Under the pieces are notes generated by a model, which saw nothing but the letters and a program-made list of their open reading frames with translations, was not told the origin of the DNA and did not search any database. The translations under genes were made by a program, and so were the position numbers. From NCBI GenBank assembly GCA_965203215.1, contig CBDBBY010000001.1, forward strand, positions 4,526,001 through 4,590,000: a stretch of DNA of 64,000 nucleotides, given 5' to 3'. Below, piece by piece: positions 25,947-35,111 of this stretch (position 1 is its first letter; each line of letters starts with the position of its first letter). The DNA comes from CBDBBY01 sp965203215. Lineage in GTDB: Bacteria; Pseudomonadota; Alphaproteobacteria; Rhodobacterales; Rhodobacteraceae.

Positions 25947-26400
25947 TTTTCCGCTTTGTTCCGGATGCGAAGTCCAATTGGAATAATTGAGTGTCCGGGC
26001 ATTTGTTCTTTCAGCGCAGTTTTGAAGATGGCTAATCGAAGCTAGCCCTGTCCGAATGGCGCGCCTTGCAATTCCTCAATTTTTCGGAGTTCAGCGCATT
26101 CACGCCTTTGGAATGTCGCCGACGATCCAGCCCACAACCGTATGCAGCAGGATCAGCAACACTATAGAATGTTATAATGTATCACAACTCAAATTGAGAT
26201 TGGGCGGTTTGCAGGAAACAGCGGCAATGGGCCGGATGCCGATGATCGCGCCGGGACGGGCGGGCGTCGAAATCAATGCGTCATGCCATTGCCGCAAGAA
26301 CGTCCCTTGGTGTTGGGCCGGACGCGAGAAACTGACAGGGCCGAAATTCGGCGTTTGCGGGAATTGCCCGGCCATAATCCCGAGTCCGCGTTCCCGGCAC
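25947..26400. other. Upstream region of znuCB with Zur-like site
   Basis: About 450 bases. It holds the Zur-like palindrome near 26168-26185. No gene is supported on either strand, though a minus-strand open frame (26172-26450) overlaps the end of the next gene and is judged spurious. Confidence 0.5.
26168..26185 (-). promoter_or_regulatory. Candidate Zur box
   Basis: AATGTTATAATGTATCAC resembles the alphaproteobacterial Zur/Fur-type palindrome built on GTTATA-n-TATAAC, with mismatches in the second half. It is the only such AT-rich dyad upstream of znuC. Repression of znuCB in zinc-replete cells is inferred. Confidence 0.45.
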
Positions 26401-28065
26401 TCAACGGTCGCTTTCCGCCCAGCGCGGATTGATCCACGGCTGCCGATCATCCGGAGGGAGAACAGGTTTGCCGAGGATGTGGTCCGACGCCTTCTCGCCT
26501 ACTAAAATCGAAGGCGCGTTTAGATTGCCGTAAGTGATGCGCGGGAAGATCGAGCTGTCCGCAACGCGCAGACCTTCGATGCCAATGACTTTGCAGGCTG
26601 GATCCACCACGGCGAGATCGTCGTCGGCTGCACCCATTCTGCAAGTCCCGCAAGGATGGTAAGCGCTCTCGGCGTGGTTCCGGATGAAGTCGTCCAGCTC
26701 TTCATCGGACTGGCAGCCGGATCCGGGCGAAATCTCTTCGCCGCGGTATGGGTCCATCGCGCGTTGCGCGAATACTTCGCGAACAACCCGGATGCCGCGC
26801 CTGAAGTCCCGCCAGTCGTCTTCGTTCGACATGTAGTTGAATCGAATCGATGGCGATTCTTTCGGACTTGCGGACTTCAGCGCCACGCGGCCTCGGGACT
26901 TCGAGCGCATCGGACCGACATGCGCTTGATACCCATGCCCGCCTGCCGCGGATTTGCCGTCGTAGCTTACGGCGATAGGCAGGAAATGGATTTGAATGTC
27001 AGGGTATTGGACGCCGGGCCGAGATCGAATGAACGCTCCGCTCTCGAAATGATTCGATGCGCCCGGACCCGATCCGAGCAACAGCCATTGAACGGCCGTC
27101 CTGGCACGACCCGCAAGGTTCCAGTATTTGTGCAGCGTTATAGGGAGTTTGCACGCTTGCTGCATGTAGACTTCCAGATGATCCTGAAGGTTTGCTCCAA
27201 CGCCCCTCCGATCGCTCACAACTTCGATCCCGAATTCCTGCAGGTGCGAACCGGGTCCGATCCCGGAAAGCATCAGCAGCTTGGGCGAATTTATCGATGA
27301 AGCCGAAACGATGACTTCGCGCCTTGCCCGTACGACCTCTTTGGCCCCGCCGCGCTCGATTTCCACTCCCACCGCGCGTCCGTCTTCAATGAGCACGCGG
27401 CGAGCAAAGCCTCGAAGCAGATCCGCATTGCCGCGCCTGAGCGCGGGCTTGAGATATGCGTTCGCAGTCGACCACCTCCGCCCTTCCCAGATCGTTCTGT
27501 CGAAGGGGCCGAATCCTTCCTGCTTTTCGCCGTTGTAGTCCGGAGTCGTTTCGAATCCTGCCTGCTCTCCTGCCGATTCAAAGGACGAGAACAAAGGATT
27601 GTCCAACTTTCCGCGCGTCACATGGAGCGGGCCGGTCGAACCGCGCCAACTGCGGTCGCCGCCCCCGTCGGCACCGTGCCAAGCTTCCATCCTCATGAAA
27701 TAGGGAAGAACGTCGCGGTAGGCCCAGCCGGCGGCACCCAATGCTTCCCACCCGTCGAAATCCATCGCGTGGCCTCGAACGTAAACCATGCCGTTGATGG
27801 ACGACGACCCGCCCACGACTTTGCCGCGGGGGCATGCAAGCTTGCGCCCTCCCAGCCCCGGTTCCGGCTCGGTTGTGAATCCCCAATCGTACCGCCGCAT
27901 GTTCATCGGATAGGACAGGGCGGCGGGCATCTGGATGAACGGGCCGAAATCCGAAACTCCGCATTCCAGAACCAGCACCGAAGTCTTCGGGTCTTCCGAA
28001 AGGCGCGATGTGACCGCGGAACCGGCGCTGCCGGATCCGATTACGATGAAGTCGGCTTCATGCAT
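26401..28065 (-). CDS. GMC-family oxidoreductase (choline dehydrogenase-like)
   Basis: FAD-dependent alcohol oxidoreductase of the glucose-methanol-choline family, 554 residues (normal length). The N-terminal dinucleotide motif is VIGSGSAGSAVTSRL. GMC signature 1 appears in GKVVGGSSSINGMVYVRGH and signature 2 in SASSINSPKLLMLSGIGP. The catalytic His lies in the C-terminal SAYHPCGTCRMG, with RVADSSIFP and NLNAPSILVGEKASD following. Annotation as choline dehydrogenase (BetA) is tempting, but no betaine-aldehyde dehydrogenase or BetI lies next to it, so the alcohol substrate is undetermined. It is transcribed alone. Confidence 0.92.
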   Translation of the reverse strand: MHEADFIVIGSGSAGSAVTSRLSEDPKTSVLVLECGVSDFGPFIQMPAALSYPMNMRRYDWGFTTEPEPGLGGRKLACPRGKVVGGSSSINGMVYVRGHAMDFDGWEALGAAGWAYRDVLPYFMRMEAWHGADGGGDRSWRGSTGPLHVTRGKLDNPLFSSFESAGEQAGFETTPDYNGEKQEGFGPFDRTIWEGRRWSTANAYLKPALRRGNADLLRGFARRVLIEDGRAVGVEIERGGAKEVVRARREVIVSASSINSPKLLMLSGIGPGSHLQEFGIEVVSDRRGVGANLQDHLEVYMQQACKLPITLHKYWNLAGRARTAVQWLLLGSGPGASNHFESGAFIRSRPGVQYPDIQIHFLPIAVSYDGKSAAGGHGYQAHVGPMRSKSRGRVALKSASPKESPSIRFNYMSNEDDWRDFRRGIRVVREVFAQRAMDPYRGEEISPGSGCQSDEELDDFIRNHAESAYHPCGTCRMGAADDDLAVVDPACKVIGIEGLRVADSSIFPRITYGNLNAPSILVGEKASDHILGKPVLPPDDRQPWINPRWAESDR

Positions 28066-28447
28066 TGATCATGCTCGCTTCCATCCCGGTGAATTGTTCA
28101 AAATGAGCATTTCTTCCGCGGAATTTCGCGGCGATCCATTCCGCGGCCGCGGCCCGGAGCCGTATTACTTCAAACGGAGCGCTATCGAAAGTTCACCGCC
28201 GAGTCGGGCGCTGCATCGTCGCGGGAATTCGGACGAAACCATGCGGCGACAATCCGCCAGGCGGCGGGGATCGAATTTGGCATTTGCGTCAAGCGACATT
28301 GCGGCGCAACCAAATTTGAATGCGGAATCTTCGCTTTCAGCCGAAACTAGCCTTGCGCTTTGCAAGATTTGGGAATTAAAGACGTCGCGGCCGCCAAATC
28401 TTTGGCCGTCGCCGCAAGTTCCCACTCCTGCGCGCAGCTCCCAGCAT
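28066..28447. other. Intergenic region between divergent GMC oxidoreductase and TauE genes
   Basis: About 380 bases. The tauE frame stays open across most of it, but codon pattern and the absence of membrane segments argue that the protein starts at 28448. No motif, repeat or RNA gene is recognised. Confidence 0.5.
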
Positions 28448-29362
28448 ATGCAGATCTACCTGCCAATTGCCGAAGTGTCAGTAAACGCATTCCTATTGCT
28501 CGGTCTCGGCGGGCTGGTAGGAATATTGTCGGGAATGTTCGGGGTCGGAGGCGGATTCCTCATGACGCCTTTGCTGTTCTTCATCGGCATTCCCCCGCCG
28601 GTTGCAGTCGCGACCGAAGCAAATCAGATCGTTGCCTCTTCGTTCTCCGGCGCGCTCGCCCATTACAAGCGAAAGACCGTCGATCTGCAGATGGGGCTGG
28701 TGCTCCTTTTCGGCGGCATAATCGGCTCGGCTTTCGGCGTTCAAGCATTCGCGGAGCTGAAGGCAATCGGACAGGTCGATCTGATCGTCCGGCTTTGCTA
28801 CGTGCTTTTCCTCGGCGTCATCGGTACTTTGATGTTCGTCGAGAGCGCACGGGCGATCGGGAGATCGCGCAGGAAGACCGCAGCTCGCAAGCTGCACAAG
28901 CACAATTGGGTGCACGGCCTCCCCTTCAAGATGAAGTTCCGGACGTCAGGCCTTTACATCAGCGCCATCCCGCCGCTCGCGATAGGCATGATCGTCGGCG
29001 TTCTTGCCGCGATCATGGGCGTTGGCGGCGGCTTCATCATGGTTCCGGCGATGATTTACATCATCGGAATGCCGACGAAAGTCGTCATCGGAACCTCGTT
29101 GTTCCAGATCGTGTTCGTCACCGCATTCACGACCGTCATGCATGCCACGACGAATTTCGCGGTGGACATCGTGCTCGCGGTGCTGCTTTTCATCGGCGGC
29201 GTCATAGGCGCCCAGGTCGGAACCAGGATCGGCGTCAAGCTGCCGGCGGAGCAGCTCAGGATATTGCTCGCTCTGCTCGTGCTCGGGGTGTGCGGCAAAC
29301 TGGCCTTTGATTTGCTCGCGCAGCCGGCGGAGCTGTACTCGATCGGAGGCGGAGCGGAATGA
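28448..29362 (+). CDS. TauE/SafE-family sulfite/organosulfonate exporter-like permease
   Basis: Inner-membrane protein of the TauE/SafE family, 304 residues from the ATG at 28448, with about eight membrane segments in two homologous halves. Each half carries the family motif: GILSGMFGVGGGFLMTPLLFF in the first and GVLAAIMGVGGGFIMVPAMIY in the second. A cytoplasmic basic loop (RSRRKTAARKLHKH) separates them. Family members export sulfite, sulfoacetate or similar anions. It overlaps the TIGR02186 gene by 4 bases, a pairing that recurs in alphaproteobacteria, so the two probably work together. Confidence 0.9.
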   Translation: MQIYLPIAEVSVNAFLLLGLGGLVGILSGMFGVGGGFLMTPLLFFIGIPPPVAVATEANQIVASSFSGALAHYKRKTVDLQMGLVLLFGGIIGSAFGVQAFAELKAIGQVDLIVRLCYVLFLGVIGTLMFVESARAIGRSRRKTAARKLHKHNWVHGLPFKMKFRTSGLYISAIPPLAIGMIVGVLAAIMGVGGGFIMVPAMIYIIGMPTKVVIGTSLFQIVFVTAFTTVMHATTNFAVDIVLAVLLFIGGVIGAQVGTRIGVKLPAEQLRILLALLVLGVCGKLAFDLLAQPAELYSIGGGAE

Positions 29363-30123
29363 TTCCGCGACTGCTCGCCGCACTGGCCGCGCTGTTCGCG
29401 ACGGCCGCGAGCGCCGATGAAGAAATCATCGCCGCGCTCAGCCAGAACCGGGTCTCCATCACCGCGAATTTCGACGGCTCGGAAATCTTCGTTTACGGCG
29501 CCGTGAAGCGTGATGCGCCTGTCCGGGACGGCGAGCCGCTGCACGCGATCGTGACCGTCGCCGGACCCATGGAGCCGGTGCTGGTCAGGCGGAAGCGCAG
29601 AATGTTCGGCATTTGGGTCAATTTGGATGCGGTCGAGATCGACCTGGCTCCGTCGTTCTATGCCGTCGCGACATCCGGCGGGCCGCTGGCGGACATTCTG
29701 GCGGAAACAGAAGATCTTAGGCACAAGATCAGCGTCGAGAGGCTGATAAGATCCGTTGGCGCGCCGCAATCCATCATGGATTCGCAGCAGTTCACGGACG
29801 CGCTCATCCGCATTCGCGAAGGAATGGGGCTTTATTCGTCGGCGGCAGTCAAGATTGATTTCCAAGAGGAGACGCTCATCGGCACGCGCATCGCGCTGCC
29901 CGCAAATCTGCTGGAGGGAGATTATACGGTGCGGCTTTTCCTCGTGCGCGACGGACGGATCGTCGACAAGGAGGAAACCGGGATCTTCGTAAGGAAGGTC
30001 GGGCTTCAGCGCTGGATTTTCGCCTTGGCCCATCAGCAGCCGCTGGCCTATGGCGCGTTGTGCGTCTTGCTTGCGGTATTTGCCGGATGGTTTGCTTCCG
30101 TCGCATTCAGACGAAGGGTTTGA
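29359..30123 (+). CDS. TIGR02186 family membrane-anchored protein
   Basis: Uncharacterised family that accompanies TauE/SafE permeases. The 254-residue protein has an N-terminal signal peptide (MIPRLLAALAALFATAASA, cleavage likely before DEE) and a periplasmic domain with NFDGSEIFVYGAV and RRKRRMFGIWVN. A single C-terminal membrane segment (about residues 223-247, PLAYGALCVLLAVFAGWFAS) is followed by a short basic tail. It starts at ATGA overlapping the permease stop. A periplasmic partner role for the exporter is inferred. Confidence 0.88.
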   Translation: MIPRLLAALAALFATAASADEEIIAALSQNRVSITANFDGSEIFVYGAVKRDAPVRDGEPLHAIVTVAGPMEPVLVRRKRRMFGIWVNLDAVEIDLAPSFYAVATSGGPLADILAETEDLRHKISVERLIRSVGAPQSIMDSQQFTDALIRIREGMGLYSSAAVKIDFQEETLIGTRIALPANLLEGDYTVRLFLVRDGRIVDKEETGIFVRKVGLQRWIFALAHQQPLAYGALCVLLAVFAGWFASVAFRRRV

Positions 30124-30341
30124 ATTCGTCGGGCGCATCTGCTCGACGGTTCCGCAATTTGGCATAGGGCGGTTCCGTCGATTCAAACGATTTCAACGGG
30201 CATCCTTCAAGCGGAGCCGATGGAAGCGACGCGCTTTCGCCCGTCGATCTCCAATCCTGCTTTGCCTCGCGGCCGATCTTGCAATACTGTCGAATACTGT
30301 CAGTTTTGCAGGTCTTTCTGCGAAACGACCTCCGTCCCGGA

Positions 30342-31760
30342 ATGAACCGAATTTTTGCAATTCTAGCTCTGGTCAGCGCATTCGCTCTGGCCGCGACTGC
30401 GCGACAGGCGGCCGCGCATGCGACGGAACAGAGTTTTGTCTTGCTGCTCCCGACAGAACTTTACACTGCTGCGGGGGTTGGCGCCGTCGTATTGACGGTC
30501 GTTGCGCTCGCCTTGATTCCGCCCAAGACGACGCTTCGGATTTTCGCAACCGCAAATCGGTCTCGCCGACCGCTGCGGCGGCATGTCGGAACCGCAATCA
30601 GCTTGGCATCTCTAGCCCTTTTCGTCGGCTTGCTGATTTTGGGACTCGCGGGGTCGCGCGATCCGCTGCACAATCCGCTGCCGCTGTTCGTCTGGACGAT
30701 CTGGTGGATCCTCATGCCGATCATCCAAGCGGCGTTCGGGGACGTTTGGAAGGTTTTGAATCCTTGGACCGGCCTTTACGATCTGCTGCCCCGCGCAGCA
30801 TCGGGCCGCGCGTGCGGCAGGCTGCCGGAAATATTCGGCGCCTGGCCTGGCGTCGCGACTCTGTTCGGGTTTGCATCGTTCACGCTCGCATATCCCGCGC
30901 CGGACGATCCGGACCGCTTGGCCTGGTTTGCGGCAGGCTACTGGGCATTCACCTTCGCGGGGATGGTTGCGTTCGGCAAGGACGAGTGGCTGTCGAGGTG
31001 CGAGTGCTTGACGATGCTGCTCGGATATTTCGCCCGGCTTGCGCCGGTCCGGGCGGAAGGCGAATCGCTCCGAATCGGAGCGCCGGGATGGAAGGCTTTC
31101 CACTCGCCCCCTTCGGAGTTCGGAGCTGCCGTGTTCGCACTGGCCCTTCTTGCATTCGGCAGTTTCGACGGATTGAACGAAACATTCTGGTGGCTGGCTC
31201 GGCTCGACATCAATCCGCTCGAGTTTCCGGGTCGTTCCGCCGTCGTTGTTCAAACTGTCATTGGAATTGCTTTTGCGATCATACTGCTGTCCGCAGTATT
31301 CGTCGGCTGCGTTTGGGCTGGGCACAAGATGGCCGGACAGGATGCTTCGGAGGGAACGACCTTGCCGGTCTGCATCGGGCGATTTGCATTGTCGATTCTT
31401 CCGATCGCGCTCGGCTACCATATCGCACATTACCTGCCTTCGTTCATGGTCAACGGGCAATACGCTATCGCCGTTGCGTCGGATCCGCTCGATTCAGGCC
31501 TCGATATGCTTGGTCTCGGCACTTTCCACGTGACGACCGGGTTCTTCAACACTCTGGCCGCGGTACGGATGATTTGGCTCGCGCAGTGCGTAGCCATCGT
31601 CCTCGGGCATATCCTCGCGGTCCTGCTTGCGCATGCTATCGCCATTGACCTTTACGGCAAAGCGCGACGAGCCGCGGGCAGCCAAATCCCGCTCGCTGCG
31701 CTCATGGTTCTGTATACTTTGTTCAGCCTCTGGCTCCTCGCATCGCCGCGCGGAGCATGA
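30342..31760 (+). CDS. Conserved polytopic membrane protein, function unknown
   Basis: A 472-residue protein from the ATG at 30342 (weak ribosome binding site). An N-terminal signal-like segment ends in ARQAAAHATEQ. Ten or so hydrophobic segments follow. Distinctive features are LFVWTIWWILMPIIQAAFGDVWKVLNPWTGLY, GKDEWLSRCECLTMLLGYFARLAP and a conserved-looking GYHIAHYLPSFMVNGQYA, where histidines lie within a membrane segment. I do not recognise a characterised family. It is not obviously linked to the TauE pair upstream (218-base gap) or the ABC importer downstream. Confidence 0.7.
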   Translation: MNRIFAILALVSAFALAATARQAAAHATEQSFVLLLPTELYTAAGVGAVVLTVVALALIPPKTTLRIFATANRSRRPLRRHVGTAISLASLALFVGLLILGLAGSRDPLHNPLPLFVWTIWWILMPIIQAAFGDVWKVLNPWTGLYDLLPRAASGRACGRLPEIFGAWPGVATLFGFASFTLAYPAPDDPDRLAWFAAGYWAFTFAGMVAFGKDEWLSRCECLTMLLGYFARLAPVRAEGESLRIGAPGWKAFHSPPSEFGAAVFALALLAFGSFDGLNETFWWLARLDINPLEFPGRSAVVVQTVIGIAFAIILLSAVFVGCVWAGHKMAGQDASEGTTLPVCIGRFALSILPIALGYHIAHYLPSFMVNGQYAIAVASDPLDSGLDMLGLGTFHVTTGFFNTLAAVRMIWLAQCVAIVLGHILAVLLAHAIAIDLYGKARRAAGSQIPLAALMVLYTLFSLWLLASPRGA

Positions 31761-31865
31761 ATTGACACGAAGCGAGGCGAAAAAACTGGACATTGAAGCG
31801 AGTCCGATACAAACTTTTCCAAGCGAAATCACTTTCCCAAGTCTGTGAACACCGAGGAGGCCAAC

Positions 31866-33146
31866 ATGGAAAACGACAGCATTTCGAATATCAGCCGACG
31901 TTCGGCATTGAAGACGATCGGCGCAGGGGCGGCTGTCGGCGCGGGGTTGACCCGCTTCGCCCAAGCCCAGAGCTCGGAGCCGATCCGAATCGGCTTTCAA
32001 GTGCACCGCACTGGCATCGGCGCCGCGTACGGTCGCTGGTACGACCGGACAACCCAAGCCGCCGCCATGAAGATCAACGACGAAGGCGGGATCAACGGAC
32101 GGCCTGTCGAAATCATCGCGGAAGACGACGGAACCGATCCCAAGCGGGGTGCGGAGGTGGTGGAAAAATTCGCGACGCAGCACAATTGCGACATCGCGTT
32201 CGGCACGCTGTTCAGCCATGTCGTGATCGGAGCGGCGCCGCGCGCCGGCGAACTGAAGATTCCTTATTTCGTGGTATCCGAAGGGCACCATGTCGCCAGC
32301 GGAACGCTCAACCGGTACACGCTTCAGCCCGGCATCACGGACGTGAAGAGCCAGGCGCTCTCGATGGCTCCGTTCGTGGATGCGAATCTCGGCAAGAAGG
32401 TGACGATGATGTTCCCGGACTATGCGTTCGGATACGACCACCGCGACAATTTCCCTCCTGCCTTCGAGGCGCTGGGCGGGCAGGTCGTGGCGAAGATCGC
32501 AATCCCGCCGACCGAGACTTCGTTCACCCGCTATTTTCCGAACATTCCGCGCGAGACGGAAGTCATCTACCATGTGATGGTCGGGCCCGCGGTGCTCACC
32601 TTCGTAAAGGAGCTGGGCGAGTTTTTCGGGCCGAACAAGCCGGAACTGTTCGGTTTCATCGACAGCCTGGAGGCGGTGGACGTCGGCAGCCCCGGCCTTG
32701 AGTTCCTTGACGGGACGTATTTCTGGGAGGGGTATCCTCGGTACGAGCAAGCCGGGCAAGCTGATTTCGAAGCCGCCTATCGATCGGCGGTAGGGGTGGA
32801 TGCCAACGGCGCATCGGTTTCCGATAGCCGCGACGTCTCCACTTACGGCCACATGTTCGGATGCTGGGAGACGCTGCACGTCGTGAAGGCGGCGATGGAG
32901 GCGGCGGACTATCAAGGACCCGCCGACAGGCCCGCCCTGATTGAAGCCGTGGAATCGATGACGGATTTGCCTCATTCAATTCGTCACCCGCAAGGCGCCA
33001 AGGTCTTCAACGGCCGGACCCATCAAGTGTTCGGACACCAATACATTACGAAGCTTTCCGAAGGGAGGCTGGATCTCGTGCACACGACATCGATTGAAGA
33101 CACCTTCTACGACGACGAAACCGACTACACGGTTCAGATGCTCTAG
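31866..33146 (+). CDS. Liv-type ABC importer, substrate-binding protein
   Basis: Periplasmic leucine-binding-type protein (receptor family ANF/type I), 426 residues from the ATG at 31866, which has AGGAGG before it. The N-terminus has a twin-arginine pattern, SRRSALK, and a hydrophobic stretch ending FAQAQ, so export may be by the Tat pathway. Ligand-domain motifs include INDEGGINGRPVEIIAEDDGTDPKRG and PYFVVSEGHH. Substrate cannot be read reliably; amino acids, short amides or urea-type ligands are known for the family. It begins a complete five-gene importer operon. Confidence 0.88.
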   Translation: MENDSISNISRRSALKTIGAGAAVGAGLTRFAQAQSSEPIRIGFQVHRTGIGAAYGRWYDRTTQAAAMKINDEGGINGRPVEIIAEDDGTDPKRGAEVVEKFATQHNCDIAFGTLFSHVVIGAAPRAGELKIPYFVVSEGHHVASGTLNRYTLQPGITDVKSQALSMAPFVDANLGKKVTMMFPDYAFGYDHRDNFPPAFEALGGQVVAKIAIPPTETSFTRYFPNIPRETEVIYHVMVGPAVLTFVKELGEFFGPNKPELFGFIDSLEAVDVGSPGLEFLDGTYFWEGYPRYEQAGQADFEAAYRSAVGVDANGASVSDSRDVSTYGHMFGCWETLHVVKAAMEAADYQGPADRPALIEAVESMTDLPHSIRHPQGAKVFNGRTHQVFGHQYITKLSEGRLDLVHTTSIEDTFYDDETDYTVQML

Positions 33147-33243
33147 AGCGGATCTGAATTCAGTGGAATCCTTCGTCCGCGTTTCCGCTTGAACCAAGTT
33201 TGCTCTGGAGCAGTTTGAACGGAACAGCCGATACTGGCGGAAG

Positions 33244-34170
33244 ATGGATTTCGGCCCGCATCTTTTCCTCGCGATCCTTGAAGGAGCGATAACAGCGGCG
33301 GTGATTTCACTCACCGCCGCAGGCTTGAGCATCGTTTTCGGGATCATGCGCGTGGTGAACGTTGCCCACGGCGAATTCTTCATGCTCGGCGCTGTAGCCG
33401 CCTGGTGGGTGACATCCGCTTTCGGCGGCCATCCGGCTGTCGGATTCGTGGCCGCTTTGATCATCGCGCCAGCTTTGGTGGCCGCGCTCGCCACGGTCGC
33501 GGACCGCCTTCTTCTGAGCAGGCTCGGATACGACCCGGAGCGCACGATCATGGCCACGATCGGGCTGCTCTACGTGCTTCAGCAAGCCACCCTCATGACG
33601 TTCGGGCCGGATCCGATGCCGGTTCAGCCTCCGTTCAATTCGAGGATTGCAATCCCTTGGCCGGAATTCAGCTCGTCCGGGCTGCAGCTTGTCTGGCCTT
33701 GGGGATTGGGGACGACAACGTACAAATTGTTCGTCATAGCAGCGGCGGTCGCAGTTCTGATCCTGCTTTGGATGGTGATTTCGCGGACCCGGTTCGGTCT
33801 TGTCATGCGCGCCACGCAGCTCGACCGTGAGATGGCGCTCGCATTCGGAATTCCGGTCGATCGGGTCTATGCCGCAGTGTTCGGACTCGGAGCCGGAATT
33901 GCCGCGCTGGGCGCGGTGCTCATCGTGCCCGTCAAGCAGGCGCATTATCTCATGGGCGGAGATCCGCTGCTGCTTTCGTTCATCGCCGTGATCATCGGCG
34001 GATTGGGCAGCTTGCGAGGCACGGTCGCCGCGGCAGTCTTGATCGGCATGAGCGACGGAATTGTCTCAGTATTCTTTTCGCCGACGCTCGCGAAGATACT
34101 GGCCACATTGCTGGTCGCGTTCGTGCTGATCTTCAGGCCTCAGGGCTTGTTCGGGAGGCGAATCGCTTGA
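33244..34170 (+). CDS. livH: Liv-type ABC importer permease (LivH-like)
   Basis: Inner-membrane permease of the branched-chain amino acid importer family, 308 residues, with about eight membrane helices. It shows ITAAVISLTAAGLSIVFGIMRVVNVAHGEFFMLGA at the N-terminus, typical of LivH, and GGLGSLRGTVAAAVLIG before the C-terminal helices. The stop overlaps the next start (TTGA). It forms the membrane channel together with the LivM-like protein. Confidence 0.93.
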   Translation: MDFGPHLFLAILEGAITAAVISLTAAGLSIVFGIMRVVNVAHGEFFMLGAVAAWWVTSAFGGHPAVGFVAALIIAPALVAALATVADRLLLSRLGYDPERTIMATIGLLYVLQQATLMTFGPDPMPVQPPFNSRIAIPWPEFSSSGLQLVWPWGLGTTTYKLFVIAAAVAVLILLWMVISRTRFGLVMRATQLDREMALAFGIPVDRVYAAVFGLGAGIAALGAVLIVPVKQAHYLMGGDPLLLSFIAVIIGGLGSLRGTVAAAVLIGMSDGIVSVFFSPTLAKILATLLVAFVLIFRPQGLFGRRIA

Positions 34171-35111
34171 TTTCGTCTCGCCGTTCGACACTTTTCCACG
34201 GCGGAGTCCTCGCGCTTCTGGCCGTGCTGTTCTTCATCCTGCCGGAGTATCATGTCGGCAATTTCGCCCGAATCATGGTGCTTGCGGCCTACGCGATCGG
34301 CTACAATATCCTATTCGGCTACACGGGGCTTCTGAGTCTCGGCCACGCGCTGTTCTTCGCGGCCGGCATGTACGGTCTAGGCCTTTCGATCAAGTTTTTG
34401 GGATTCGCGCCGACAACGGCATTTCTGGCAGGAACACTGTCCGCTGCGGCTGTTTCCGCGACCGTCGGATTTCTTGCGCTGAGGACGTCGGGCGTCGCGT
34501 TCATGATCGTAACTTTGATGTTCTCCCAAGCCGGATATTTGGCAATCCTCCTGTTCGGCGAATACACGCGGGGCGACGAAGGCTTCGTCATCCAGCAATC
34601 CGAGCGCATCTTGTCCGGCATCGACCTGACTGGGCCTATGGCGCGGTACTATGCGGCGTTCGCCGTATTCGCCGTCTGCTTCGCATTGTCCGCGTGGCTC
34701 GTCCGGACGAAATTCGGTCGATGCTTGGTTGCAATCCGCGAAAACGAAGAGCGCACCCGAATGATCGGATATGACGTCTCGGCGCATAAGCTTCTTGCCG
34801 TCATCGTGTCGGGAACCATATCCGGCGTCGCGGGCGCCGCTTACGCGCTCCTGTTCGGTTATGCGGGAGCGACGTTCGCTACGGTCCAGTATTCCATATT
34901 TCCGCTCCTCTGGGTTTTGCTCGGAGGTGCCGGAACCACCATAGGCCCGCTGATCGGAACGGCGTTCGCATTCTATCTCATCGATTTGTCCAGCGGTGTA
35001 ACGACCGCCTATCTGATCGTGGTCGGAGCGGCCATCATGCTGCTCACGCTGTTCGCGCCGCAAGGCATCGCCGGCGAAATCCGCAAGCGGGCCGCGGCAT
35101 GGCTGCCATGA
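34167..35111 (+). CDS. livM: Liv-type ABC importer permease (LivM-like)
   Basis: Second permease of the importer, 314 residues, starting with TTG inside the livH stop (TTGA). Family landmarks are NILFGYTGLLSLGHALFFAAGMYG, FMIVTLMFSQ and the coupling region RENEERTRMIGYDVSAHKLLAV, which contacts the ATPases. It overlaps livG by 13 bases. Confidence 0.93.
   Translation: MISSRRSTLFHGGVLALLAVLFFILPEYHVGNFARIMVLAAYAIGYNILFGYTGLLSLGHALFFAAGMYGLGLSIKFLGFAPTTAFLAGTLSAAAVSATVGFLALRTSGVAFMIVTLMFSQAGYLAILLFGEYTRGDEGFVIQQSERILSGIDLTGPMARYYAAFAVFAVCFALSAWLVRTKFGRCLVAIRENEERTRMIGYDVSAHKLLAVIVSGTISGVAGAAYALLFGYAGATFATVQYSIFPLLWVLLGGAGTTIGPLIGTAFAFYLIDLSSGVTTAYLIVVGAAIMLLTLFAPQGIAGEIRKRAAAWLP

Noticed and set aside
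26056..26505. Plus-strand open frame upstream of znuC (149 codons)
   Set aside because: It overlaps the 3' end of the GMC gene in antisense and covers the Zur-like site; no domain or binding site is visible.
26401..28065. Naming the GMC oxidoreductase betA
   Set aside because: No betaine-aldehyde dehydrogenase, BetI regulator or choline transporter is adjacent; sequence alone does not fix choline as substrate.
27935..28447. 170-residue N-terminal extension of the TauE-like protein
   Set aside because: The extension overlaps the start of the divergent GMC gene, has no membrane or domain features, and would be unique in the family.
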